The notes beneath the pieces were generated by a model. It had not been told where the DNA came from, searched no databases, and saw nothing but the letters and a program-made list of their open reading frames with translations. The translations under genes and the position numbers were made by a program. A stretch of 64,000 bases of DNA from JAKPAM01 sp047601745 (GTDB lineage: Bacteria > Pseudomonadota > Gammaproteobacteria > Burkholderiales > Burkholderiaceae_E): the NCBI GenBank assembly GCA_047601745.1, contig JASGIS010000001.1, forward strand, positions 4,154,001 to 4,218,000. Reading direction: 5' to 3'. Shown here in pieces: positions 37,722-45,482 of this stretch (position 1 is the first letter of the stretch; every line of letters starts with the position of its first letter).

Positions 37722-37728
37722 TTGTCGT

Positions 37729-37758
37729 GAGAGATTGATGGATTCTCTCTTTTGTTTT
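37729..37758 (+). terminator. Intrinsic terminator after the giant NRPS
   Basis: GAGAGA (37729-37734) pairs with TCTCTC (37744-37749) across a 9-nt loop and is followed at once by TTTTGTTTT. It lies 8 bp after the NRPS stop codon. Confidence 0.6.
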
Positions 37759-37809
37759 CCAGTGTTTTGTTCCACAACTAATTGGAGCTAAATATGCCTG
37801 CTTGCGCAG

Positions 37810-38335
37810 TATCTCGTGGACGGAGATACCGCAATGAGAATGGCTAGACCGAAAGCTGCACTGGTGTTGACCGAAGACGAGAGCGGGCAGTTGCGGTCGT
37901 TCGCTCGCTGCCGCTCGCTTTCCGCGGCGCTGAACCGGCCCGCGCGTATCGTGCTCAGCAGTAGGACGAGCCCAACAACTCGATCGCGCAGCATCTGAAG
38001 CGGACCAAATCGACCGTGAGCAAGTGGCGTATACGCTTTATCGAGCGTCGCGTTTCGGGTCTGTATGACGGCCTCCGTCCCGGCACGACGCACACGATCG
38101 ACGACGAACGAGTCGCGCAGTTGCTCAACACGACTCTGCACACCAAGCCGGCCGATAAGGCTTTGCACCGGAGTGTATGTTCAGCGGCCGCCCAGAGCGG
38201 CATCTCCAAGAGCAGCACGCAACGCTACTTCCAGTTCTTCGGATTGCAGCCGCACCGCAACGAAGGCTTCAAGCTGTTCGCCGATCCGTTCTTTATCGAG
38301 AAGCTGCGTGAAGTGATGGGCGATATGGTAGACCG
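37810..38335 (+). pseudogene. Decayed IS630-family transposase fragment
   Basis: Two frames together resemble the N-terminal half of IS630-type transposases. The first (from 37816) reads into RIVLSS. After a frameshift near 37960 the second continues as DEPNNSIAQHLKRTKSTVSKW, with the HTH, and then motifs such as LYDGLRPG, NTTLHTKPAD, SKSSTQRYFQ and FFIEKLREV. Similarity ends near 38316, before the DDE catalytic core, so no active transposase can be made. The rest of 37759-38374 shows no gene. It sits between the NRPS and the convergent DUF5916 gene. Confidence 0.7.
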
Positions 38336-38374
38336 ATCCCCGGCTGACATGGGTCCCGTCTCCGGCGTTTATCG

Positions 38375-40534
38375 CTAGAAGTTCCAGACCATCTTCAACA
38401 TGGCACGGGTCTGCTGCGGCGACGTGCCGCGCAACGTGCCGGTATAGCCGATCCTGTCCAGCGCGAACATCAGTTCGCTCCCCAGCGCCCACCGCCAGCG
38501 CATCCGCGCGCTGATCCCGAGCGAATTCGACACGTTGTCCCACTGCAGCAGCACGCTCTGAGCCAGGCGCGTGTTCGGCGTGTAGTCCAGTCTCAGCGTC
38601 GCCAGCTTGACCGTGAAGCGGCCCGATGGCAGCGCGATCGCGTTGCGTCCCACGCCCACGCGTGCCTCCCATCGCGCCGCGGGCTTCCACCCCAACGTCG
38701 CGAACTGGTCGTTACGACGACCATCGTAGTACCCGCCCGCGCGCAACTCGCCCGACACCCAAACCGGCCGCGATTGCGCGGTTTCCAGCAGTCCGTACAG
38801 ATAGCTCCAGCGGTAACTGCCCGGATCGATCGTCGTGCGCGGCACCGGCGCGTAAGCTGATGCCAGTCGGTCCTGCACGAAATACGCCTCGGCCATCAAC
38901 GTATCGCCGGCCGGCGTCGTGTACGTGATCTCGGGGTTCAGCTCCAGCGTGCGCTCGCTGCCGTCGAGCGTCTCGCGATAGGTCCAGTCGAGCGCCGGAA
39001 TGAGGTCGGCTCCGTACGCCGTGCGGAACCACCATCCGGCCGTCCCTTCGCTGCGCCGCACGTTGGCTTCGGCCAGGTAACCGAGTGCCGGATCGAAGCC
39101 TGCGCCCAGACGTTGGATCTGCACCTCGGCCATCGGCCCGATATTCTGGTAGCTGAGCGTGCCGCCCCAGGCGCGCCCGGCGACCGATCCGCCGGCCGCG
39201 TCGGGGTTGCGCGATTGCATCGCCCACGCGTGCGCTTCGAGCGTCTTGTTCCCAGCCCAGGCCACGTCGCGGAACTGGTAGTCGAGCCCCCACAGACTGC
39301 TGCCGCCGGTGCCCTGTGGGTTGCCGCGTGTGGCAATCAGGCCGATGCGCTGGCGCGTCCCCAGCGGATGGGCGAAGCGAAGGACTCCCACGTCGGCGGC
39401 AGCCTGCTCGGGCTCGCCGGGAGAGACGGCGCCGCCGGCCACTCGCGCCGCGAACGCGCCGAAATCGATACCCCCCATGCTGCCGGTCAGCTTCAGACCC
39501 GCATCCAGGCTGCGCGCGCGGCCGTGGGCATCCAGACCGATTCGACGCGAGTAATACGGAATCACCGCAGCGCCACCGATCAGCCCACCGAAGCTGAACC
39601 GCCCGGCATCACGCAGGAAGAACTCGCGCTTTTCGAGCCGGAACAACTCGAAGCGCGTCAGGTTCACCGCGCGCTCGTCGGCTTCGGCCTCGCCGAAATC
39701 GATGTTCAGCGCGGCGGCGGTGCGCAGACCGCTGGCGCTCTCGTGAAACAGTTCCAGCCCGGGTTCGGCGCGCGTCTCGGAACGGCCGGTGCCCGAAGCC
39801 GCCGACGACTCGGAGGTCAGACGCAGCGATGGCTTGAGGCGCAGTCCCCAGTCCTGCCGCTCGGGCCGCGCCGCTGGAATCGCCAGGCCCGGACCGAGCG
39901 AATAGACATATCGATCCGGCAGTGCGCCGGCCAGGCGCACGCGTTCGCTGCCGCGCGGCATCCAGCGCTCGGCATTGATGCGCCAGATGCCAGCCCCGCT
40001 CTGGCCGAACACCGCTAGCGGGATCTCCAGCCGCGCATGCCAGCCCTGCGCATCGATGCCCGCCTCGCTGTGCCATAGCGCATCCCAGTCGTAGCGCATC
40101 TGACCGCCGTCGTAGATCAGCGCATCGAACTGCGCGCCATTCGCGTTGATCGCGAACAGGTAACCGGTGCGCCCCGCCCCTTCGGCATCGATAACCAGCG
40201 TGACCTGATCCTCGAAAAGCATGCCTTCCACGTCGCGGCGCATCTGGCGCGCCACGATCTCATCAGGCTCGGGATCGAATGCCCGGATCGCGACGAACAG
40301 GGTGCGCGCGTCGTGCCAAACGCGCAGTTCGGTGCGACGCGTCGGCACCGCCCCGGCGACCGGCGACACCTGCGCGAAGCCGTCGATGAGCGGATCGGCC
40401 CGCATGTCGACACCCGCCCGCGCCGGATCAGTCGGCGCTGACCTCGATGCCGCCTGCGCAAGCGCCGGAACAGCGAGGGCGATGACGACGGTGATCCGAA
40501 CTAGGACTAAGAGGAAGAGCGCGTGATACCGCAT
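38375..40534 (-). CDS. DUF5916-type outer-membrane beta-barrel protein
   Basis: About 720 residues from the ATG at 40534, chosen because a signal peptide (RYHALFLLVLVR..., then AQAASR) follows directly; an upstream in-frame ATG at 40588 would only add a charged tail. Residues about 30-210 resemble the carbohydrate-binding family 9-like domain that precedes DUF5916. The rest is rich in alternating aromatic and polar strands and ends in the C-terminal Phe typical of outer-membrane barrels. Family function is unknown; members are common in Xanthomonadales and Bacteroidetes, sometimes near TonB systems. It lies head-to-tail behind the receptor operon, 47 bp after the DUF3325-like frame, so it may be co-transcribed. 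Confidence 0.8.
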   Translation of the reverse strand: MRYHALFLLVLVRITVVIALAVPALAQAASRSAPTDPARAGVDMRADPLIDGFAQVSPVAGAVPTRRTELRVWHDARTLFVAIRAFDPEPDEIVARQMRRDVEGMLFEDQVTLVIDAEGAGRTGYLFAINANGAQFDALIYDGGQMRYDWDALWHSEAGIDAQGWHARLEIPLAVFGQSGAGIWRINAERWMPRGSERVRLAGALPDRYVYSLGPGLAIPAARPERQDWGLRLKPSLRLTSESSAASGTGRSETRAEPGLELFHESASGLRTAAALNIDFGEAEADERAVNLTRFELFRLEKREFFLRDAGRFSFGGLIGGAAVIPYYSRRIGLDAHGRARSLDAGLKLTGSMGGIDFGAFAARVAGGAVSPGEPEQAAADVGVLRFAHPLGTRQRIGLIATRGNPQGTGGSSLWGLDYQFRDVAWAGNKTLEAHAWAMQSRNPDAAGGSVAGRAWGGTLSYQNIGPMAEVQIQRLGAGFDPALGYLAEANVRRSEGTAGWWFRTAYGADLIPALDWTYRETLDGSERTLELNPEITYTTPAGDTLMAEAYFVQDRLASAYAPVPRTTIDPGSYRWSYLYGLLETAQSRPVWVSGELRAGGYYDGRRNDQFATLGWKPAARWEARVGVGRNAIALPSGRFTVKLATLRLDYTPNTRLAQSVLLQWDNVSNSLGISARMRWRWALGSELMFALDRIGYTGTLRGTSPQQTRAMLKMVWNF

Positions 40535-40580
40535 CCTTAGTAGCGGTTCTCCGTGCGTGTTCCGCTGGCTGGGCGCCCCA

Positions 40581-40899
40581 TCAGGCAATCCAGGCCAGTG
40601 CGCGCAACCAGAGAGGCTGCAACGCCAACGTCAGTGTAGCGACTAGCACCCTGTCGGCCAGTACCATAACCCACATCATTGCTCATCGACGCGAGATTGG
40701 TTAGCCGGAAGAGTGCCAGCGAGACGGCTAGATCGAGCACGCCAAGCCCGCGCAGACGCAGCACAGTCTCGCGCAACGGCGCCTGATCGCGAGCTTGTTG
40801 CCAATGGACATCCATTGACAGCGTTAGCCAGCCCATGCCGGCCACGCTCGCGATCACGGCGCCGAGCAACTGCCATACCGCATCGGCGCCTTCAAGCAT
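40581..40899 (-). pseudogene. DUF3325-like small membrane protein with apparent frameshift
   Basis: The start ATG (40899) overlaps the end of the PepSY gene by 8 bp. The N-terminal part has a hydrophobic helix (LLGAVIASVAGMGWLTLSM) and LGVLDLAVSLALF, as in DUF3325 proteins that follow PepSY genes. At about 40680 the good frame shifts by +1. The adjacent frame continues with a fitting hydrophobic C-terminus (MMWVMVLADRVLVATL to a TGA at 40583-40581), while the original frame runs into a hydrophilic tail to 40537. The cause is one extra base, a two-base loss, or a sequencing error. Confidence 0.6.
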
Positions 40900-42577
40900 T
40901 GGCTGCCTCCGCGCGCTTCGATCGGGTGGCGTCCATCGTTTGCGGCTCAGGTTTCGTCTTCAGCTTGCGGGCGGCCATCAGCGCGAGCGCCGCGCTGGCC
41001 AGCAGGAACAGATCGACGCCGGCCACTGGCCAGTAACCGTCGCTCACCGTCCGGATCAGGTGATCGCCGGTAGTCACCCAGTTCAGCAACACGGTGGTGA
41101 TCGCCATCCCCCCCACCGCCCAGCACTGCTCGCGCCAGGCCGGGTTCGTTCGGCCCTGCGCCACCGGTGCGCTGCGCATGAAGGCATGAAGCATCGCTAG
41201 TGTCCAGGAACCCCAGAACGCCCCGATTTCGAGTTGACTGCGCAAGGGCCAGCCAACCGGCAGCGCGTCGGGCAGTAACCTGTTGGCGATCAGGATGGCA
41301 AGGGTCGCGATCAGCATGCCGGTGACGGTGGTCACCGCCAGTGCATCGACGGCACATACACCGAGACGATCGACCTTCGCATGCTGGCGCTTGCGCTTTC
41401 CGACGAAGAAGATGAACCCAGTGGCGATGCAGGCACAGCCCATCAGGCCGCCGAGCAGGTAGAGCCAGCGCAGCAGCCAGTGCCGAAAGGGCGCCAGGTG
41501 CAATCCGGTGAGAAACGTGTGGACGCTGTCGACGGCAGTGCGCGGCGGATCCTCGTACAGCAGTTCGCCGGTGCTGGCCTTGAAGTGGATGCCTTCGCCT
41601 ACAAGCGCGACGCGGTCCGTGCTGGCACGAAAAACACTGACTGTCCCATTGACGTCACCGACATGGCGCAGTTCCAGCAGCCCGACTTCGCCGCCCACGC
41701 CTCGAGCGGCCCAGCGGTGCCGCGCCTGCACCACCATCGCATCGACTGAAGCCAGCGGCGCGGCTACTCCGGCGCGCTGCCTCGGCAAGCTGGTCTGTTG
41801 CGCCTCGAACTGCTCATACTGGTCGTGCAGCGGCTTGAGTTGCGTCTCGGCAATTGGAAAGTAGATTCCGGCGAAGATCATCAGGCCAGTGAACGCAAAG
41901 AAGAAGTGAAAAGGCACAGCCAGCACACCAGTCAGGTTGTGCAAGTCCAGCACGCTGCGTTGCATTGCCTTTTTTGGTCGGAAGGTGAAGAACTCGCGAA
42001 ATATCCTGCGGTGCAGGATGACCCCGCTGACCAGGGTCACGAGCATGACGAGTGCAGCCAAGCCGGCGATCCAGTAGCCCAGGCCTTTCCACTCCAGATG
42101 CAGGCCATAGTGCATCGGATAGAAGAACCTGCTACCGATTCGCAGCCGATCGTCTGGCAACGCGGCGCCTGTGCGTGGGTCCAGCGAGCAGCTAACCCAC
42201 GCGTCATCCCCCGCATTCATCGCGCCGGGCACCTCCCAGGTTGCGTAGACGTCGAGCATCGGATCTCGGTGGGTCGCGGAGACGCTCCAATTGCGGACGA
42301 CGTCGAAGTGTTGAGGGGGCGGCGTGACGGCTTGACTACGTAGCGCCTGCAAGCTCTCGCGGCCGGGTTGAAGGGCTTCCAGCGTGGGTCGCAGGCGTTG
42401 ATCAAACGAAGGTATGTGCTGCCGGGAGAATCGTGTGACCGGAATCGCCCATCGATCGATCTCCTGATCGAACACCGATAGGGCGCCGAAAAAAAAGCAC
42501 TCCATTAGTACGAAGCCGAGCACTAGGCCGAACCAAGTGTGTGCCCAGGCCATCGAAAGGCGGAAGTTCGAGAACAT
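40892..42577 (-). CDS. PepSY-associated inner-membrane ferrisiderophore reductase
   Basis: 561 residues with a first membrane helix at residues 8-33, further helices near 170-190, 215-240 and 370-400, and a C-terminal group. Histidines lie at membrane edges (MAWAHTW, MHYGLHLEW, LDLHNL, VHTF, FRHW) as in haem-binding PepSY reductases such as FoxB and FpvG, which reduce ferric siderophores at the inner membrane. The large periplasmic loop (about 245-365) is the PepSY part. It is encoded directly after the DUF3649-like gene (12 bp gap) and overlaps the DUF3325-like frame, the standard order behind siderophore receptors. Probable role: reductive iron release from the locus siderophore. Confidence 0.85.
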   Translation of the reverse strand: MFSNFRLSMAWAHTWFGLVLGFVLMECFFFGALSVFDQEIDRWAIPVTRFSRQHIPSFDQRLRPTLEALQPGRESLQALRSQAVTPPPQHFDVVRNWSVSATHRDPMLDVYATWEVPGAMNAGDDAWVSCSLDPRTGAALPDDRLRIGSRFFYPMHYGLHLEWKGLGYWIAGLAALVMLVTLVSGVILHRRIFREFFTFRPKKAMQRSVLDLHNLTGVLAVPFHFFFAFTGLMIFAGIYFPIAETQLKPLHDQYEQFEAQQTSLPRQRAGVAAPLASVDAMVVQARHRWAARGVGGEVGLLELRHVGDVNGTVSVFRASTDRVALVGEGIHFKASTGELLYEDPPRTAVDSVHTFLTGLHLAPFRHWLLRWLYLLGGLMGCACIATGFIFFVGKRKRQHAKVDRLGVCAVDALAVTTVTGMLIATLAILIANRLLPDALPVGWPLRSQLEIGAFWGSWTLAMLHAFMRSAPVAQGRTNPAWREQCWAVGGMAITTVLLNWVTTGDHLIRTVSDGYWPVAGVDLFLLASAALALMAARKLKTKPEPQTMDATRSKRAEAANA

Positions 42578-42589
42578 CGCTGTTTGTGC

Positions 42590-42898
42590 TCAGGGCACAA
42601 GGTACGACTGCAAGAACGAGATGAGCAGGGCTATTAGAGCGCCACCCCTGACTAGCACGGTTCCCACGCGCAGCACACTGCCGGTCGCGAAGACCCCTAG
42701 AAACACGACGAGGTGGACGAGAATGGCCCGAGTACCGGCTAAGTGCTCGGCATGTTGGAAGGGAGCGCTGGTAGCCGCGTGGCTGGCCTCACCCTGGGTG
42801 ATGAGGCTCCAGTAAAAGCAATAGCTGGCTACCAAAGCCGCCAGCATCCGGCTCCATAACGCGGCACTAGACAAACCTCGCACGGTTCCGGAAGTCAT
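42590..42898 (-). CDS. Small membrane protein, DUF3649-like
   Basis: 102 residues from the ATG at 42898, preceded by AGGGA at an 8-nt spacing; a longer in-frame start at 42988 would run into the receptor gene. Three hydrophobic segments (RMLAALVASYCFYWSLI, AILVHLVVFLGVFATG, LVRGGALIALLISFL). Family assignment rests on size, topology and position between a TonB receptor and a PepSY gene, where DUF3649 proteins normally sit. Function is unknown; it may assist the PepSY reductase. Confidence 0.7.
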   Translation of the reverse strand: MTSGTVRGLSSAALWSRMLAALVASYCFYWSLITQGEASHAATSAPFQHAEHLAGTRAILVHLVVFLGVFATGSVLRVGTVLVRGGALIALLISFLQSYLVP

Positions 42899-42927
42899 CG
42901 GGATTTCCCTGGCTGACTCGGTGCTGA

Positions 42928-45348
42928 TCAGAAGCTGTACTTCAAGTTGATCGACGCATTGCGAGGGTTTCCATATATGCCATACCAAAGATAGTTGATG
43001 GTAGAGTAGTAACGCTTGTCGAATATGTTATTCGCAACAAAGTTTACTTCCGCATGGGAGTTGATCTGATACTTGGCGATGAGACCAAAAATCGCTAGTC
43101 CACCTTGGTGAATGCTGACACCAGGCTGTGGGCTCCCCCAGTATGTGGTGCCGTTACTATCAAATTTGCTTTGCAGCCGGACGTTCCCTCCGACGGTAAG
43201 CCCGGTCGATGGGATTCGATATGCGGTTGCAAATCGAATTTGATGTTGTGGCATATTGTCGTTGTAGCGCAGCCCGTTATTGTCACCGGATGCATATTTG
43301 CTGTCTACATAGGAGTAGCTGGCTGAAATATTCCAACCCGGCTGAACCTGACCACTGACGCCTAGATCAACGCCCTGGCTCACGACTTTGTCGACAGCAA
43401 TGTAGCAGTACCCTCCACAGGCCGCATTCTGATCGGGCGTGGCTGTACCATCGACCGCTGCGAGGTTCGTTTGTTCCAACCTGAATAACGCAGCGTTCAG
43501 ATTAAGTTTTCCGTCGAACAGCTGGCCTTTGATGCCGATCTCGTAATTGGCGCCGACTACAGGCTTCAAATAGCTTCCACTAGCTTGCCTCGCGCTTTGC
43601 GGATTGAATATGTCAGAATAGCTTGCATATGCCGTGTATTGCTTGTTGATATCATAAAGCAATCCTCCGTATGGGGAGATGACCCCATTCTTCTTCGCGT
43701 TCTCGATCCCCGCAACTGGATCCTTATTCAGGTAGTTGCTGATTCGAGTGCCAAGGATAAGCTTCAAAGAATCCGAAATGTTGAACTTCGATGCAGCATA
43801 AGCACCATACTGTGTGGTCTTTTCATCGAATGTGTACGTAATCGTATCTGGTGGGTCAATTAGCGAGGAAGGGTTGAAGCTGTATGCATTGATTGCAGTG
43901 TCATAGTAGTCACCTCCAGCTCCCCTTAAATTAAGCACGGATCCATTTACGCCAAATACAAGCTCGTGCTGTCGATCAAAGAGATTGAATGGTCCGGATG
44001 CATATACGTCGAAAGCGTTCGAGGAAAGATCTTTTCGGAAACTACCCATCTGGTGTAAGGTCAATCCATCACCGGTTTGAATGTCAAGACTTCCATCCAT
44101 GTATGAGTAGTTTCTCTGTTTGACAGTGCTTGACGCGTGCATGTATGTTGCTCTTAGCATCCAGCTTTCGGATAGCTTTTGTTCCAAGGCCAATGTGTAG
44201 AGAGTGTTGTCTTTGGGTGCTGATTTTCTCGGGCTTCCGAAATAAGTCGAGCGATCTAGGCCGAGATCGGAACCATCAGCAGAAAAGGGGATTGCGCTAC
44301 TGTTGACTTTATTTTTTTGATGCTGAACGCTGACGCTCAAAAGTGTTGTTGGCGTTAGATCGGCTTCGACAATGCCATACAATCCTTTTCGGTTATTGTA
44401 TTCATAGTTTACGAAGGAATTGCCGTCGTCGTACATTGCTACGAGGCGGCCACGAATAGCGCCTGAGTCGACAAGGCGGCCTGAGACGTCGCCTACGAAG
44501 CGCCGCCGATCCCAAGAACCTAGTTGTGCTTCAGCTGTAGCCTGGAAATCGCTGGTTGGACGTTTGCGGATGAGGTTTATCGTTCCTCCAGGATTGCCTG
44601 CGCCGCTCGCCAATCCGGATGCGCCTTGTAATATATCGACCCGGTCTAGGAATGCCGTGTCAATTGAAGGGCCATTTGAATTTTGACTAATACCAATGGG
44701 ATTAGGTACACCGTCATATTGAGTTTGTGGGGAAAATCCTCTGATTAGGAAATTGGACCCATTGAGCTCCCTATTGACGACTGTAACGCCGGCAGCGCTT
44801 CCCAGTGCATCCTCCACCAACGTCATTCCTGAGTCGTCCATTTGTTGACGAGTAATCACAGTGACGGTTTGTGGGGTTTCTCTCGGCGTCAGATTCAGCT
44901 TGGTTGCTGTGTTCGTATACGACGCGGTGTACGAACCTGTGCCTTCGGTGGTTCCATCTTTTTCGGCTTGAGCCGTAACCTTAACCGTAGGCAAAGTAGC
45001 CTCTGCGGGTGTTAGCTCGGCGGCTCGGATGATCACCGACCCGCCGTCCTGTTGCGCCTCGAGCCCGCTACCCGCCAGCAATCGCGTCAGCGCTTGGCGC
45101 GCAGTCAGCGTCCCTGTCACTGCAGGCGCCGTCTTCCCCGCCACGAGGCTTGGCGCGAACGCGATCGGTATCCCCGTGGAGTTCGAGAGCTCATGCAACG
45201 CATCACCCAACGGCTTCGCGGCGATCGAGATGGCAATGGGCTTGTCGTCGATGGCAGTCTGGGACTGCGCCAAGCCGGGAATGCCGAGGATCATTGCCAG
45301 GGCGAGGGTCAGCGGCGCTGGCTTGAAGCGGGAAGGGTGTCCGTGCAT
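42928..45348 (-). CDS. TonB-dependent siderophore receptor with signalling domain (FpvA/FecA type)
   Basis: 806 residues from the ATG at 45348, chosen because a clear signal peptide (LTLALAMILGIPGLAQSQ) starts there. Residues about 35-105 form an STN domain, which binds the periplasmic part of FecR in transducing receptors. TVKVTAQ (about 120) fits a TonB box. A plug domain follows (ETPQTVTVITRQQM, IRGFSPQTQYDGVPNP) and then a 22-strand-type barrel ending in the usual terminal Phe. It imports the ferric siderophore across the outer membrane and signals its arrival to the neighbouring FecR/sigma pair. The STN-coding part is GC-rich, while plug and barrel are much richer in AT. Confidence 0.93.
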   Translation of the reverse strand: MHGHPSRFKPAPLTLALAMILGIPGLAQSQTAIDDKPIAISIAAKPLGDALHELSNSTGIPIAFAPSLVAGKTAPAVTGTLTARQALTRLLAGSGLEAQQDGGSVIIRAAELTPAEATLPTVKVTAQAEKDGTTEGTGSYTASYTNTATKLNLTPRETPQTVTVITRQQMDDSGMTLVEDALGSAAGVTVVNRELNGSNFLIRGFSPQTQYDGVPNPIGISQNSNGPSIDTAFLDRVDILQGASGLASGAGNPGGTINLIRKRPTSDFQATAEAQLGSWDRRRFVGDVSGRLVDSGAIRGRLVAMYDDGNSFVNYEYNNRKGLYGIVEADLTPTTLLSVSVQHQKNKVNSSAIPFSADGSDLGLDRSTYFGSPRKSAPKDNTLYTLALEQKLSESWMLRATYMHASSTVKQRNYSYMDGSLDIQTGDGLTLHQMGSFRKDLSSNAFDVYASGPFNLFDRQHELVFGVNGSVLNLRGAGGDYYDTAINAYSFNPSSLIDPPDTITYTFDEKTTQYGAYAASKFNISDSLKLILGTRISNYLNKDPVAGIENAKKNGVISPYGGLLYDINKQYTAYASYSDIFNPQSARQASGSYLKPVVGANYEIGIKGQLFDGKLNLNAALFRLEQTNLAAVDGTATPDQNAACGGYCYIAVDKVVSQGVDLGVSGQVQPGWNISASYSYVDSKYASGDNNGLRYNDNMPQHQIRFATAYRIPSTGLTVGGNVRLQSKFDSNGTTYWGSPQPGVSIHQGGLAIFGLIAKYQINSHAEVNFVANNIFDKRYYSTINYLWYGIYGNPRNASINLKYSF

Positions 45349-45380
45349 CGGGTGTGGTCCGTAGGTAGTAGTTGAGTAAT

Positions 45381-45399
45381 GCAAATGAAAACGACTCTC
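45381..45399 (-). promoter_or_regulatory. Fur-box-like site inside a palindromic frame, receptor promoter
   Basis: GCAAATGAAAACGACTCTC matches 12 of 19 positions of the Fur consensus GATAATGATAATCATTATC. It lies 33 bp upstream of the receptor start. It is centred between perfect 8-bp inverted repeats, TAGGTAGT (45362-45369) and ACTACCTA (45400-45407). Confidence 0.5.
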
Positions 45400-45482
45400 A
45401 CTACCTATACAAGACGCGCGACGACCCGAAATGTACACTCCGTTGTTGTATGTTCTCCCGACTCCCTGGTCTGCAGGGGCGC

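Noticed and set aside
31641..34961. A 1106-codon open frame antisense to the NRPS, and many shorter antisense frames across 1.5-37 kb
   Set aside because: They repeat from module to module with the NRPS sequence, have His/Arg/Gln-rich shadow composition and no domains. They arise from the codon bias of the sense gene.
1791..37721. Regular repeats resembling a CRISPR or satellite array on a coarse view
   Set aside because: The period is about 3.2 kb, all in one reading frame, and corresponds to NRPS modules.
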